64,000 nucleotides of DNA from an uncultured Flavobacterium sp. (lineage in GTDB: Bacteria > Bacteroidota > Bacteroidia > Flavobacteriales > Flavobacteriaceae). The stretch is taken from NCBI GenBank assembly GCA_937773775.1, contig CALJVL010000004.1:20083-84082 (forward strand). Reading direction: 5' to 3'. The notes below the pieces were generated by a model. The model did not search any database, was not told the origin of the DNA, and worked only from the letters and a program-made list of their open reading frames with translations. Position numbers and translations under genes: made by a program. Numbering within the stretch: the first letter of the stretch is position 1; each line of letters starts with the position of its first letter. This document shows positions 55,677-64,000 of this stretch, piece after piece.

Positions 55677-56654
55677 ATGAACATTGCATTACTTATCATT
55701 CTTGTTTTTGGCTTCTTCATTTTACTATCCTCTTTTTTTACTGTTAAACAACAAACCTCTGTAATAATAGAGCGATTTGGTAAGTTTCACAGCGTAAGAG
55801 AATCTGGATTGCAATTAAAAATTCCTTTAATTGATCGAGTTGCAGGTCGCGTCAATTTGAAAATTCAGCAACTAGATGTCATTATCGAAACCAAAACGAA
55901 AGACAACGTCTTTGTAAAACTTAAAGTGTCTGTCCAGTTTATGGTTATTAAAGATACTGTTTACGACGCCTTCTACAAGTTAGAATACGCTCACGATCAA
56001 ATCACCTCTTACGTCTTTGATGTGGTTCGTGCTGAAGTTCCCAAGTTGAAACTAGATGACGTTTTTGAAAGAAAAGATGATATTGCCATTGCCGTAAAAA
56101 GCGAACTGAATGAGGCGATGACAACTTATGGTTATACAATAATCAACACTTTAGTAACCGATATCGATCCCGACATACAAGTTAAAAATGCTATGAACCG
56201 CATCAATGCTGCTGATAGAGAGAAAACGGTAGCTGAATTTGAAGCAGAGGCATCAAGAATTAGAATTGTGGCCAAAGCCAAGGCAGAAGCTGAAAGCAAG
56301 CGTTTACAAGGTCAAGGTATTGCAGATCAAAGAAGAGAGATTGCTAGAGGATTGGTGGAAAGTGTAGATGTATTGAACAGAGTTGGAATTAACTCCCAGG
56401 AAGCCTCTGCCCTAATTGTGGTAACGCAACATTATGACACATTACAAGCCATAGGTGCCGACACTAATTCAAATTTAATTTTATTACCCAATTCGCCTCA
56501 AGCAGGAAGCGAAATGCTAAATAATATGGTTGCTTCTTTTAGTGCATCAAACCAAGTGGGAGAAATGATGAAAAAAACAAACAGGAAACAAGCTAAAAAG
56601 GAGGCTAAAGAAATTGAACCTCTAAAAGAAGAAGACACTGACGAAGAAATATAA
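55677..56654 (+). CDS. SPFH/Band 7 domain protein (stomatin-like)
   Basis: A 325-residue membrane scaffold protein. One N-terminal helix (residues 3-22) is followed by the Band 7 domain (about 25-200; IIERFGKFHSVRESGLQLKI), a coiled coil with EFEAEASRIRIVAKAKAEAE, and an acidic C-terminal tail. Such proteins form oligomeric rings in the inner membrane and may chaperone proteases. It is followed by a shared terminator. Confidence 0.9.
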   Translation: MNIALLIILVFGFFILLSSFFTVKQQTSVIIERFGKFHSVRESGLQLKIPLIDRVAGRVNLKIQQLDVIIETKTKDNVFVKLKVSVQFMVIKDTVYDAFYKLEYAHDQITSYVFDVVRAEVPKLKLDDVFERKDDIAIAVKSELNEAMTTYGYTIINTLVTDIDPDIQVKNAMNRINAADREKTVAEFEAEASRIRIVAKAKAEAESKRLQGQGIADQRREIARGLVESVDVLNRVGINSQEASALIVVTQHYDTLQAIGADTNSNLILLPNSPQAGSEMLNNMVASFSASNQVGEMMKKTNRKQAKKEAKEIEPLKEEDTDEEI

Positions 56655-56661
56655 TAACAAT

Positions 56662-56690
56662 AAAAAAGAGGCTTAACGGCCTCTTTTTTT
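56662..56690. terminator. Bidirectional terminator
   Basis: An 11 bp stem (aaaaaagaggc with its complement) and T tracts on both sides. It ends the SPFH gene on the plus strand and covers the stop of the convergent small gene on the minus strand. Confidence 0.85.
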
Positions 56691-56924
56691 TAACATCCAT
56701 TTTGTAACAAATGGAATCAGTAAACTTATAATTTTGCCGTAAGGTCCAGGAATATTGGGACTATAATTACCGATGATTCCTTTTACTATGTTTTTAGGAG
56801 CTAAACTGTCTTTGGTTTTTTGAACACCAAAAACAATCTTTTGATAGCTAATTTCTTTTTCAATTTTTAAGATTTCTAGCTCCCTATCAATCTGGGCATA
56901 AGATGAGTATTTTTTTGTCCCCAT
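56673..56924 (-). CDS. DUF6327-like small protein
   Basis: An 83-residue protein with a helical N-terminal half (IDRELEILKIEKEISYQKIV) and a short hydrophobic stretch near the C terminus before a basic end. It looks like DUF6327, a Bacteroidetes family that accompanies a holin-like and a YtxH gene. It is codirectional and 3 bp from the next one upstream. Confidence 0.65.
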   Translation of the reverse strand: MGTKKYSSYAQIDRELEILKIEKEISYQKIVFGVQKTKDSLAPKNIVKGIIGNYSPNIPGPYGKIISLLIPFVTKWMLKKRGR

Positions 56925-56927
56925 AAT

Positions 56928-57278
56928 TTAGTCATTAAAAAATATTTCCGAGAATTTTTCTAAAATTGGTCCTTCAACGATTTTATTTTTTATCAAAAAC
57001 AATACAATTGTGAAGAAAAAGTATATCCCTCCAACAATTAAAAAACCATATGGGTAACTGTTTAAATAACTTCCAATAGCAATCGCTAGCGCAAATGAAC
57101 AAAATAAAAGAACCATCACTAAACACAACGAAATTAATGAGAATTTTACGATTGTAGTCGTCGACTTCATCGCCATCTTAAAACTTCGTAATTTATAGTA
57201 TTCAAGATTATTCTCTATGTAATCTTGAACTTGTTCTTGGATATATTCGCTATTTTCTTTTAACTCCTCAAAAGCCAT
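56928..57278 (-). CDS. Phage-holin-superfamily-like membrane protein
   Basis: A 116-residue protein with two hydrophobic helices (about residues 45-70 and 76-100) following an amphipathic N-terminal helix. The arrangement fits the putative Actinobacterial Holin-X/YqjE-type family found with YtxH genes in envelope stress loci. There is no phage context here. It is the middle gene of a three-gene cluster. Confidence 0.7.
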   Translation of the reverse strand: MAFEELKENSEYIQEQVQDYIENNLEYYKLRSFKMAMKSTTTIVKFSLISLCLVMVLLFCSFALAIAIGSYLNSYPYGFLIVGGIYFFFTIVLFLIKNKIVEGPILEKFSEIFFND

Positions 57279-57307
57279 ATTTTAAATTTTTTAAAATTCT
57301 ACTTCTT

Positions 57308-57646
57308 TTATTTTTGAAGAATGCTGTTTTGTTCTTTTAACTCTTTCAGCTTAGTTTCAAGAAACGAAATAACATCATCTTTTTTAAGACTCATATCAGA
57401 AAGAATATCTACATATGTTTCTTCTAAATCTAACTTGGCAGCGGACAACTTTTTTTTCATATCAGATGTTAAGCCTTCATATTTGTGATCCAAATCTTTT
57501 TTAGCATCATTATATCCATCTTTTAATTTTTCTCTAGTTTTTTCTCCTTTGGCTGGAGCAAATAAAATTCCTATTCCTGCACCTATTGCTATTCCACCAA
57601 CTAGGGCTATTAAAGTATTTCCTGCATTATTTGACATGCTATTCAA
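57308..57646 (-). CDS. YtxH domain protein
   Basis: A 112-residue protein with a hydrophobic, glycine-rich N-terminal helix (TLIALVGGIAIGAGIGILFA) followed by a charged coiled coil (KGEKTREKLKDGYNDAKKDL). This is the standard YtxH family, associated with general stress and membrane attachment. It is the first gene of the three-gene cluster. Confidence 0.85.
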   Translation of the reverse strand: MNSMSNNAGNTLIALVGGIAIGAGIGILFAPAKGEKTREKLKDGYNDAKKDLDHKYEGLTSDMKKKLSAAKLDLEETYVDILSDMSLKKDDVISFLETKLKELKEQNSILQK

Positions 57647-57945
57647 TTTTAGTTATTAATAAATTAAAAATACAATTTTTATTAACATGGTGTTGTTAAC
57701 AAGCCGTTAAAGTAATGTCTGATGAACATCCTGCTTAAAACGAAGCCAATTGCGAGTACAAATGCCCAAGAACCATACCAATTAACTAAAAAAAAATAAA
57801 AGACTGTTAGCGCGACTATATAAAAGCTATATTTAATAGCTAAATCTTATTTGGAATTAAAAATCAATAGGATAGTATAATAATAAGAAAACGCCCGAAA
57901 AAGGCGTTTCTAATATTGTTAAAATCTATGGGGTAGAAAAAGTAA
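57647..57945. other. Gene-free stretch with a terminator hairpin
   Basis: No gene here. The hairpin at 57887-57910 (aaacgcc with ggcgttt) ends the glnS transcript. The rest is AT-rich and presumably carries the promoter of the YtxH cluster. Confidence 0.6.
57887..57910 (-). terminator. Terminator of glnS
   Basis: A 7 bp GC-rich stem with a seven-base loop followed on the minus strand by a T-rich tract. Confidence 0.7.
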
Positions 57946-60048
57946 CTAAATATTTAAAGAATTTAATAAATCTAAAATGTTTTCATTCTTTTCGTTGATT
58001 TTCAATTCTGAAAGTTGGTTTTTGAAATTCTCAAAATTAATGCTGTCTTTTATTAAGTTTTCAATGGCTAAAATCCGCACCGCAGCCAATTGACTTTTTA
58101 ATGACATGGAATATAGTTTTATTAATATATCTGATTCTATGTCTTTAGTCTGAACTTTATCTGAATTTGCCAAAATCAAATTAGCAAATAGCAATGAATT
58201 ATTATCATTTTTTACATTCTTAACCACTGTTTGATTTACCAAACTGTAATTGTCAATACTTTTTATGCTGGCAACTATGTTTTTTAATAACAGATCAGAA
58301 TTACTCGCATCTTTCTCCTTAACATATTTATTAATTTCTTTTTGGGTATTCATCAATAAATTAGCCTCTTTTTTACCTTTCTCTTCCCAAGCATCTTTCA
58401 GTCCCACCGTTTTATTAAAAACTAATGTCCCTTCTTTACTGTCCTTATCTACATTGAAATAACCAAGGCGTTGAAATTGAAATTTATCTCCAGAATTAGC
58501 ATTAAGCAAGCTCGGCTCTAAATATCCTTTTACAATTGTAAGAGAGTCTGCATTCTTAAATTCAAGGAAGTTCTTCTCTTTGTGGCTGTCTGGAGCTTCA
58601 TCTGTGAACAAACGATCATAAAGACGAACTTCTGCCTCAATAGCATGTTGCACTGAAACCCAATGTAAAGTGCCCGCAACTTTTCTTTGAGAAGCTTCAC
58701 TCCCACTGCCGCTTTGACTGTCTTCGTCATAAATCACATGTATTTCTATAATGTTTCCGTTAATGTCTTTTACTACATCTTCTCCCTTGATGATATATCC
58801 ATTTTTAAGTCGAACCTCGTTTCCTATACTTAATCTAAAAAACTTTGGTGGTGCTACCTCTAAGAAGTCTTCCCTTTCTATGTACAATTCAGCTGAAAGA
58901 GGAACTTGTCTAAACCCGGCAGTAGCATCTTCTTGATTATTCTCCGCTTCTAACCATTCTACTTTTCCCTCAGGATAATTCGTAATAACCACCTTAACTG
59001 GATCTAAAACCGCCATTACCCTAGGCGCGGTTTTATTCAAATCTTCGCGTAAGCAAAATTCCAAAAGTGAAACATCAATTACGTTTTCACGTTTAGCCAC
59101 ACCTATAATATCACAAAACTTTCGAATCGAGCTAGGCGTATACCCACGTCGTCTCAAACCAGAAATAGTAGGCATCCTCGGATCGTCCCACCCATTAACA
59201 ATGTTTTCCTGAACAAGTTGTAAAAGCTTACGCTTACTCATTACAGTATAATTCAGATTCAAGCGCGCAAATTCGTATTGATGTGGTTTTACCTTCTGCT
59301 CGTCGTAAATCTGGTCTAAGAACCAATTATACAACTCGCGATGCATCACAAACTCGAGTGTACATATCGAATGCGAAATTTGCTCCATATAATCGCTCTC
59401 GCCGTGCGCATAATCATACATAGGATATATATTCCAATCGTTTCCTGTCCTGTGATGATGACGGTGCAAAATACGATACATCAAAGGATCTCGCATCAAC
59501 ATATTAGTTGATTTCATATCAATTTTAGCACGCAATACGTGACTCCCTTCCGGAAAATCACCATTTTTCATTCCTTCAAATAAAGCAATATTTTCATCAA
59601 TAGAGCGATTTCTATAAGGACCGTCTATGCCAGCTTGCGTTGGACTTCCTTTTTGTGTGGCCACGTCTTCAGAAGATTGGCTGTCTACGTATGCTTTTCC
59701 ATTTTTAATCATAGCCACTGCCCAATCATATAGCTGCTGAAAATAATCAGAAGAGTACAGTTCTTCTGACCAATTAAAGCCTAACCAAAGTAAATCCTCT
59801 TTGATTGCATCCACATATTCCTGCTCCTCTTTCGCCGGATTAGTGTCATCAAAACGTAGGTTAACTGGCGCATTATACTTCAATCCTAAACCAAAGTTCA
59901 AACAAATTGATTTAGCATGACCTATATGCAAATAACCGTTAGGCTCAGGTGGAAAACGAAATCGTAATTTATCTTGTGGAAAGCCACTGGCTAAATTTTC
60001 TTCTATTATTTGCTCTATAAAATGTAGTGATTTTTCTTCTGTAGACAT
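57946..60048 (-). CDS. glnS: Glutaminyl-tRNA synthetase with C-terminal extension
   Basis: Charges tRNA-Gln. The class I motifs are FPPEPNGYLHIGHAKSICLN and the KMSKS-like VMSKRKLLQLV. The anticodon-binding beta barrels follow to about residue 560. The protein is 700 residues, about 140 longer than E. coli GlnS. The extra C-terminal part (about 565-700) is Lys/Asn/Ser-rich and helical, without a domain I recognise; it does not show an obvious YqeY motif. Confidence 0.95.
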   Translation of the reverse strand: MSTEEKSLHFIEQIIEENLASGFPQDKLRFRFPPEPNGYLHIGHAKSICLNFGLGLKYNAPVNLRFDDTNPAKEEQEYVDAIKEDLLWLGFNWSEELYSSDYFQQLYDWAVAMIKNGKAYVDSQSSEDVATQKGSPTQAGIDGPYRNRSIDENIALFEGMKNGDFPEGSHVLRAKIDMKSTNMLMRDPLMYRILHRHHHRTGNDWNIYPMYDYAHGESDYMEQISHSICTLEFVMHRELYNWFLDQIYDEQKVKPHQYEFARLNLNYTVMSKRKLLQLVQENIVNGWDDPRMPTISGLRRRGYTPSSIRKFCDIIGVAKRENVIDVSLLEFCLREDLNKTAPRVMAVLDPVKVVITNYPEGKVEWLEAENNQEDATAGFRQVPLSAELYIEREDFLEVAPPKFFRLSIGNEVRLKNGYIIKGEDVVKDINGNIIEIHVIYDEDSQSGSGSEASQRKVAGTLHWVSVQHAIEAEVRLYDRLFTDEAPDSHKEKNFLEFKNADSLTIVKGYLEPSLLNANSGDKFQFQRLGYFNVDKDSKEGTLVFNKTVGLKDAWEEKGKKEANLLMNTQKEINKYVKEKDASNSDLLLKNIVASIKSIDNYSLVNQTVVKNVKNDNNSLLFANLILANSDKVQTKDIESDILIKLYSMSLKSQLAAVRILAIENLIKDSINFENFKNQLSELKINEKNENILDLLNSLNI

Positions 60049-60193
60049 GTTGTTTTATTAAAAAAGCAAAGTTATCAAAAATGTTGCGTAAACAATTAAT
60101 CGCTAAGTTGTTTCTTCTATATTGCTAATCAAAAAAGAAAATATTCGTACTTTTATACAATAAACGAACAACCAAACAAATAAAAATAGTAAA

Positions 60194-60553
60194 ATGGGCA
60201 CTATAAAATTAAATAAAATCAGAACATATTCTTATCACGGTTGTCTGATCGAAGAAGGGAAAATTGGTTCAGATTATTCCGTAGATCTCGAAGTAAAAAC
60301 TGATTTAAGAAAATCCTGTATGTCTGATAACTTGGAGGACACTGTAGATTATGTGCTATTGAATTCAATTGTAGTAGAAGAAATGGCAATACGTTCCAAT
60401 TTATTAGAACATGTAGTACAAAGGATAATCACCAGAGTATTCAGTGAAATTCCAGAAGTCTCCAGAATACTTTTGGCTGTTTCTAAACTAAACCCTCCCA
60501 TTGGTGGTGATGTTGAAGCGGTTACCGTTGAACTAGAAGAATATAGAAGTTAA
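60194..60553 (+). CDS. folB: Dihydroneopterin aldolase
   Basis: Cleaves dihydroneopterin in folate synthesis. The 119-residue protein starts IKLNKIRTYSYHGCLIEEGK, and the typical late segment DTVDYVLLNSIVVEEMAIRS is present, ending in the active-site LNPPIGGDVEAVTVEL. It is a stand-alone gene. Confidence 0.92.
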   Translation: MGTIKLNKIRTYSYHGCLIEEGKIGSDYSVDLEVKTDLRKSCMSDNLEDTVDYVLLNSIVVEEMAIRSNLLEHVVQRIITRVFSEIPEVSRILLAVSKLNPPIGGDVEAVTVELEEYRS

Positions 60554-60656
60554 ATATTAAAAAAAAATAAGGTAAACCAATATCTTAAGTTCGACACCAT
60601 CGAATATTTTTTTAAAATTTTCTAAACTTAAACTTTTAAACTCTAAACTTTTTAAG

Positions 60657-60664
60657 TACTTTTG
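60657..60664 (+). promoter_or_regulatory. Promoter -7 element of tRNA-Cys
   Basis: TACTTTTG, 16 bases before the first base of the tRNA. A T-rich -33 region is at the right distance. Confidence 0.55.
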
Positions 60665-60680
60665 CCATCCATTCAACAAT

Positions 60681-60751
60681 GGCGTCGTGGCCGAGTGGCT
60701 AGGCTGGGCTCTGCAAAAGCTCCTACTCCGGTTCGAATCCGGACGATGCCT
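60681..60751 (+). tRNA. tRNA-Cys (anticodon GCA)
   Basis: A 71-base cloverleaf. The acceptor ggcgtcg pairs with cgatgcc, the anticodon loop is ctgcaaa (GCA) and the T arm is tccggttcgaatccgga. CCA is not encoded. The 3' end continues into a terminator-like hairpin (aaccttcaaa/tttgagggtt). Confidence 0.95.
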
Positions 60752-60907
60752 CTAAAACCTTCAAATTACTTTGAGGGTTTTTTTTTATGTCAAATTTTTG
60801 AGAAAAATTAAATAAAGTATATGTTCTAATCCGGACGATGCCTCTAAAACCTTCAAATTATTTTGAAGGTTTTTTTTATGTCAAATTTTTGAGAAAAATT
60901 AAATAAA
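60731..60907 (+). repeat. Tandem 92 bp duplication of the tRNA-Cys 3' end and terminator
   Basis: Bases 60731-60822 (T loop, acceptor 3' strand, terminator hairpin and AT-rich tail) recur at 60823-60907 with few changes. The second copy starts gttctaatccgg and has a fully paired hairpin (aaccttcaaa/tttgaaggtt). The tRNA 5' part is not copied, so the second unit is not a tRNA. Confidence 0.85.
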
Positions 60908-61160
60908 TACAAGTTCACATCTAAATGCAAACGCAAAACGTTTACACAAACCTATCTCTGTTTCCATGTCTAATCTTTAACTAAAGCCTAATAAAGAATG
61001 TATTAAAATCAGACCGTTGAACTTAAAACCTTTAAAGTCCACTTCCCTTCGTTTATGTGCATTGTATTTATAAAATTTAAAACACACGTAGATTTAAAAT
61101 CTAATGATTAAAGCATTTATACATTAAAATTATGTCTTTAAACTGAGTTATTAAACATAA
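60908..61160. other. Gene-free stretch after the tRNA repeat
   Basis: About 250 bp of AT-rich DNA with no open frame of coding character and no tRNA. I see no integrase gene nearby. Confidence 0.6.
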
Positions 61161-61186
61161 AAAAACCACTCAAATTGAGCGGGTTT
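61161..61186 (-). terminator. Terminator of the LysE-family gene
   Basis: On the minus strand an accgctcaa-like stem is followed by a T run. The stem has one mismatch. Confidence 0.7.
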
Positions 61187-61212
61187 AATCTACTTATAAA
61201 ACAAAACTAATT

Positions 61213-61890
61213 TTACTTTTCTATATTTTGAAAGGCCTTTTTTACCATTTCTTTTTCTTTAGGAAACCATCCTTGTGTTATTAAAACCACGCCAAAAATC
61301 ATTAATACTACACTGATACCTTTTTTAATTTTAAGTATATTTAAGGGAGTCATTTTTGATTTCAATTGTTTAGCAAGTAAAATTTTGAAACAATCGACAA
61401 GTAGATAACTGATGATTACCGCACTAAAAAAAGTAATCATTCTAGATGTCTCCATTTCTAATTTTGGACCGATTGAGATAATGATGGCTAACCAAAATCC
61501 CAAAACACCTATATTAATAATATTTAAGAAAAAACCTTTAACGAACAGACTGAAATAGTTTTTTCTAATAATTTCGCTATCTATTTGCTTTGTATCTATC
61601 TTTTTTTCTTTTCTTAAACTTATAAAAGAAATCACTCCATAAGCTAACATCAAGATTCCACCAAATATAAAAAGCGCCGGCTTATCTTTTAAACTTTGAA
61701 TTAATCTGTAACTACCCAAATACGCAATACCAATAAAAACAATATCTCCCAATACAACACCCATATCAAATACTATAGCTGCTCTAAACCCTTTGATAAT
61801 ACTTGTTTCAAGTAATATAAAGAAAACGGGACCGACCATAAAACTCAAGAAGATTCCCCAAGGAATACCTAATAAAATGTCGTTTATCAT
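61213..61890 (-). CDS. LysE-family translocator
   Basis: A 225-residue membrane protein of the LysE/RhtB exporter family, which exports amino acids or related compounds. Six helices are visible. The start MINDILLGIPWGIFLSFMVGPVFFILLETSI, with the conserved GP motif in helix 1, is typical. The substrate is unknown. Confidence 0.88.
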   Translation of the reverse strand: MINDILLGIPWGIFLSFMVGPVFFILLETSIIKGFRAAIVFDMGVVLGDIVFIGIAYLGSYRLIQSLKDKPALFIFGGILMLAYGVISFISLRKEKKIDTKQIDSEIIRKNYFSLFVKGFFLNIINIGVLGFWLAIIISIGPKLEMETSRMITFFSAVIISYLLVDCFKILLAKQLKSKMTPLNILKIKKGISVVLMIFGVVLITQGWFPKEKEMVKKAFQNIEK

Positions 61891-61923
61891 TAAAAATTAA
61901 AATTTGTTTAGAATAAAACTTAA

Positions 61924-62592
61924 TTATTCCTTCTCTATAATTTTTCCCCCAAAGAGAGTTTCTTTATTAATCTGTCGTGGTTTACCATAGATGTAAACAG
62001 AGCCTCCTGCTTTTACTTTTGCATCCACTAATGTACTTGCATTGATTTCCGCATTTCCGCCCGCATAGACGTTTATTGAGGTCTGTGAAGTACTTAAATC
62101 CCTTGAGTTTAAAACTCCACCTGACATAATTGTTGCGTCTTGATTTATCACTTCGCCAGATAAACCTATTATTCCTCCAGTAACTGCTTTAATATTTACT
62201 TTTTCTGCATCTAATTTTATATTTATCTCCGCTCCTTCCCTAGCATTCAAATCCATGATCGTTTGTTTAAAGACAGACTCACTTGAAACATAAGATCCTT
62301 CACTGGCTGATATTCCATCAATATTTTTAAAATACAAATTAATAGAAATATCATCTCCTGATAACAATTTTGGAAAAGGCATTCTTAATTTTAGCTCCCC
62401 GTTGTTATTTACTAACTCCACTTCGTTTTCCCTATTTCCAGTTATAACTGCTTTGTTTTCTGAGGCTGGTATCAGCTTTACGCTTAGTTTGTCAAAAACT
62501 TCAATTTCATTAAAGTCTCCTAAATTTCTAGTGACTTGGGAAAATGTTACTTGAGCAGTTAAAACAAATACTATAATTAATACTTTTTTCAT
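61924..62592 (-). CDS. Secreted DUF2807 (GIN-type auto-transporter adhesin-like) protein
   Basis: A 222-residue protein with a signal peptide (MKKVLIIVFVLTAQVTFSQ). The mature part is a beta-helix-like DUF2807 domain with repeated short strands (INASTLVDAKVKAGGSVYIYG). Family members are putative outer-membrane or periplasmic proteins. It follows the RNase R gene by 6 bp on the same strand. Confidence 0.85.
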   Translation of the reverse strand: MKKVLIIVFVLTAQVTFSQVTRNLGDFNEIEVFDKLSVKLIPASENKAVITGNRENEVELVNNNGELKLRMPFPKLLSGDDISINLYFKNIDGISASEGSYVSSESVFKQTIMDLNAREGAEINIKLDAEKVNIKAVTGGIIGLSGEVINQDATIMSGGVLNSRDLSTSQTSINVYAGGNAEINASTLVDAKVKAGGSVYIYGKPRQINKETLFGGKIIEKE

Positions 62593-62598
62593 TATTTT

Positions 62599-64000
62599 TT
62601 ATTTTACCGGTTCTTCTATCCTTCTTATGAAATTAAAATCCAATTGTTTTTTTACTAAATCGGCATTTTTAACTTTAACGAAGATTTCGTCACCTAATTG
62701 CAATAATTGATTAGAAGTTGCTCCTACCAATGCATATTGTTTCTCATCAAACGTATAGTAATCGTCTTTTATATCACGAATACGGACCATTCCCTCGCAT
62801 TTATTTTCAATAATTTCAACATAAATTCCCCATTCGGTAACACCTGAAATTACTCCTAAAAACTCTTGATCCTTATGATCTTGCATGTATTTCACCTGCA
62901 TATATTTAATAGAATCTCTCTCGGCACTTGTAGCTAAACCTTCCATAGTAGAACAATGCAAACACTTAGCTTCATACGATTCTGCGTCAGCAGATTTGGC
63001 TCCGTCTAAATAAAACTGGAGCAAACGATGTACCATAACGTCAGGATAACGACGTATTGGTGAAGTAAAATGAGAATAGTAATCGAATGCTAATCCGTAA
63101 TGACCAATATTATCAGTTGAATATTTAGCTTTACTCATGGTTCTAATAGCTAAAGTATCAATCAGATTTTGTTCTTTCTTACCATTCACATCTTCCATTA
63201 ATTTATTCAAAGCTTGTGAAATAGAACCTTGCTTAAAATCAATCTTATGTCCAAATTTAGCTATAACTGCCTGCATAGCAAAAAGTTTATCTTCGTTTGG
63301 TTCGTCATGAATCCTATAAATAAATGTTTTCTTTTGTTTTCCAATGTACTCTGCTACTTTTTTATTTGCCAAAAGCATGAACTCTTCAATCAGATGATTA
63401 GCATCCTTAGAAACTTTAAAATAAACACCTTCTGGCTCTCCCTCGTCACTTAAATTGAATTTTACTTCTACTTTATCAAAGGAAATTGCACCGTCGTTCA
63501 TTCTTTTTCTTCTGAAAATCTTAGCTAATTCATCCATTTTTAATGTAGCAGCAACAATTTCAGCTGAAACCTGATAAGCAGAGCCCGTAATCGCAATTTC
63601 TTCAGGAATGGTATCATCTTGTGTTTCTATAATATATTGCGCTTCCTCATAAGCGAAACGCTGATCAGAATAAATCACGGTACGACCAAACCATTCATTA
63701 ATCACCTTGCATTTATCATCTATCTCGAAAACAGCTGAAAAAGTATATTTCTCTTCTTGTGGACGCAGTGAACAAGCAAAATTAGATAAAACTTCAGGCA
63801 ACATCGGTACTACCCTATCCACTAAGTAAACGGATGTTGCTCTTTGATATGCCTCATCATCCAATATCGTTCCTTGTTCTAGATAATAAGAAACGTCAGC
63901 AATATGAATTCCTATCTCGTAATTACCATTCTCTAATTTTTTAAATGATAAAGCATCATCAAAATCCTTTGCATCCTTTGGATCAATTGTAAAAGTCAAG
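62599..64000 (-). CDS. rnr: Ribonuclease R (5' end beyond the window)
   Basis: A processive 3'-5' exoribonuclease. The visible 467 codons cover the RNB catalytic domain, beginning TFTIDPKDAKDFDDALSF with the metal-binding Asp residues, through HYGLAFDYYSHFTSPIRRYP, and the C-terminal S1 RNA-binding domain. The N-terminal cold-shock domains lie off the right edge, as the frame stays open to 64000. Confidence 0.93.
   Translation of the reverse strand, partial: LTFTIDPKDAKDFDDALSFKKLENGNYEIGIHIADVSYYLEQGTILDDEAYQRATSVYLVDRVVPMLPEVLSNFACSLRPQEEKYTFSAVFEIDDKCKVINEWFGRTVIYSDQRFAYEEAQYIIETQDDTIPEEIAITGSAYQVSAEIVAATLKMDELAKIFRRKRMNDGAISFDKVEVKFNLSDEGEPEGVYFKVSKDANHLIEEFMLLANKKVAEYIGKQKKTFIYRIHDEPNEDKLFAMQAVIAKFGHKIDFKQGSISQALNKLMEDVNGKKEQNLIDTLAIRTMSKAKYSTDNIGHYGLAFDYYSHFTSPIRRYPDVMVHRLLQFYLDGAKSADAESYEAKCLHCSTMEGLATSAERDSIKYMQVKYMQDHKDQEFLGVISGVTEWGIYVEIIENKCEGMVRIRDIKDDYYTFDEKQYALVGATSNQLLQLGDEIFVKVKNADLVKKQLDFNFIRRIEEPVK

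Noticed and set aside
56928..57278. A prophage because of a holin-like protein
   Set aside because: The YtxH/holin-like/DUF6327 trio is a common bacterial envelope cluster; no other phage gene is present.
60823..60907. A second tRNA in the repeat
   Set aside because: Only the T-loop-to-acceptor end is present; D and anticodon arms are absent.

Overview
The window is chromosomal DNA from a member of the Flavobacteriaceae, most likely Flavobacterium. It is AT-rich, it has Bacteroidetes-type promoter elements (a -7 TAnnTTTG, for example at 37329, 53395 and 60657) and little Shine-Dalgarno sequence, and it carries lineage-typical genes (DUF4837 lipoprotein, DUF4175 giant membrane protein, CCDC81-type HU plus SPOR protein, HemJ).

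Layout. 1-14.8 kb is a heme-biosynthesis region: hemF (partial), hemE, hemD, hemC and hemA on the minus strand, a divergent AraC-type regulator, then hemH, two tandem MATE transporters and hemJ on the plus strand, followed by a histidine kinase and an enoyl-CoA hydratase. A RecG/AlbA-like gene interrupts the minus-strand hem genes. hemE appears frameshifted at its N terminus. The two MATE genes arose by a tandem duplication that also copied the 3' end of hemH, leaving a readable relic between them.

15-31.6 kb is housekeeping: HD hydrolase, acyl-ACP desaturase plus plsC, rnpA, a C-terminal protease, an OmpA-like protein, a LysM lytic transglycosylase, pgk, holB, recA, a second acyltransferase and trpS.

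32.3-36.1 kb is the accessory island and the most interesting part. A truncated dprA and a complete dprA flank a very AT-rich minus-strand cassette: an HTH regulator, a 53-residue double-glycine-leader peptide that is too short to appear among ordinary gene calls, two polytopic membrane proteins and an ABC ATPase. I read it as a bacteriocin-like or signalling peptide system with a dedicated ABC-2-type transporter and no peptidase domain. The dprA copies differ mostly at silent positions, which points to import from a relative and not to local duplication followed by decay.

36.1-47.3 kb: dprA, the HU/SPOR protein, a candidate structured RNA, a small EthD/AhpD-like/TetR stress cluster, an NAD-binding protein, an MFS exporter, a Pif1/RecD-like helicase, an OmpH-like lipoprotein and a methyltransferase. 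47.4-53.3 kb: mnmG, ybeY and a DUF4175 protein, with three parS-like ParB sites around mnmG/ybeY, suggesting this locus lies in the centromere-like, probably origin-proximal part of the chromosome. 53.4-64 kb: gltX, an outer-membrane barrel, an SPFH protein, a three-gene small envelope cluster, glnS with a long C-terminal extension, folB, tRNA-Cys with a tandemly duplicated 3' end, a LysE transporter, a DUF2807 protein and a partial RNase R.
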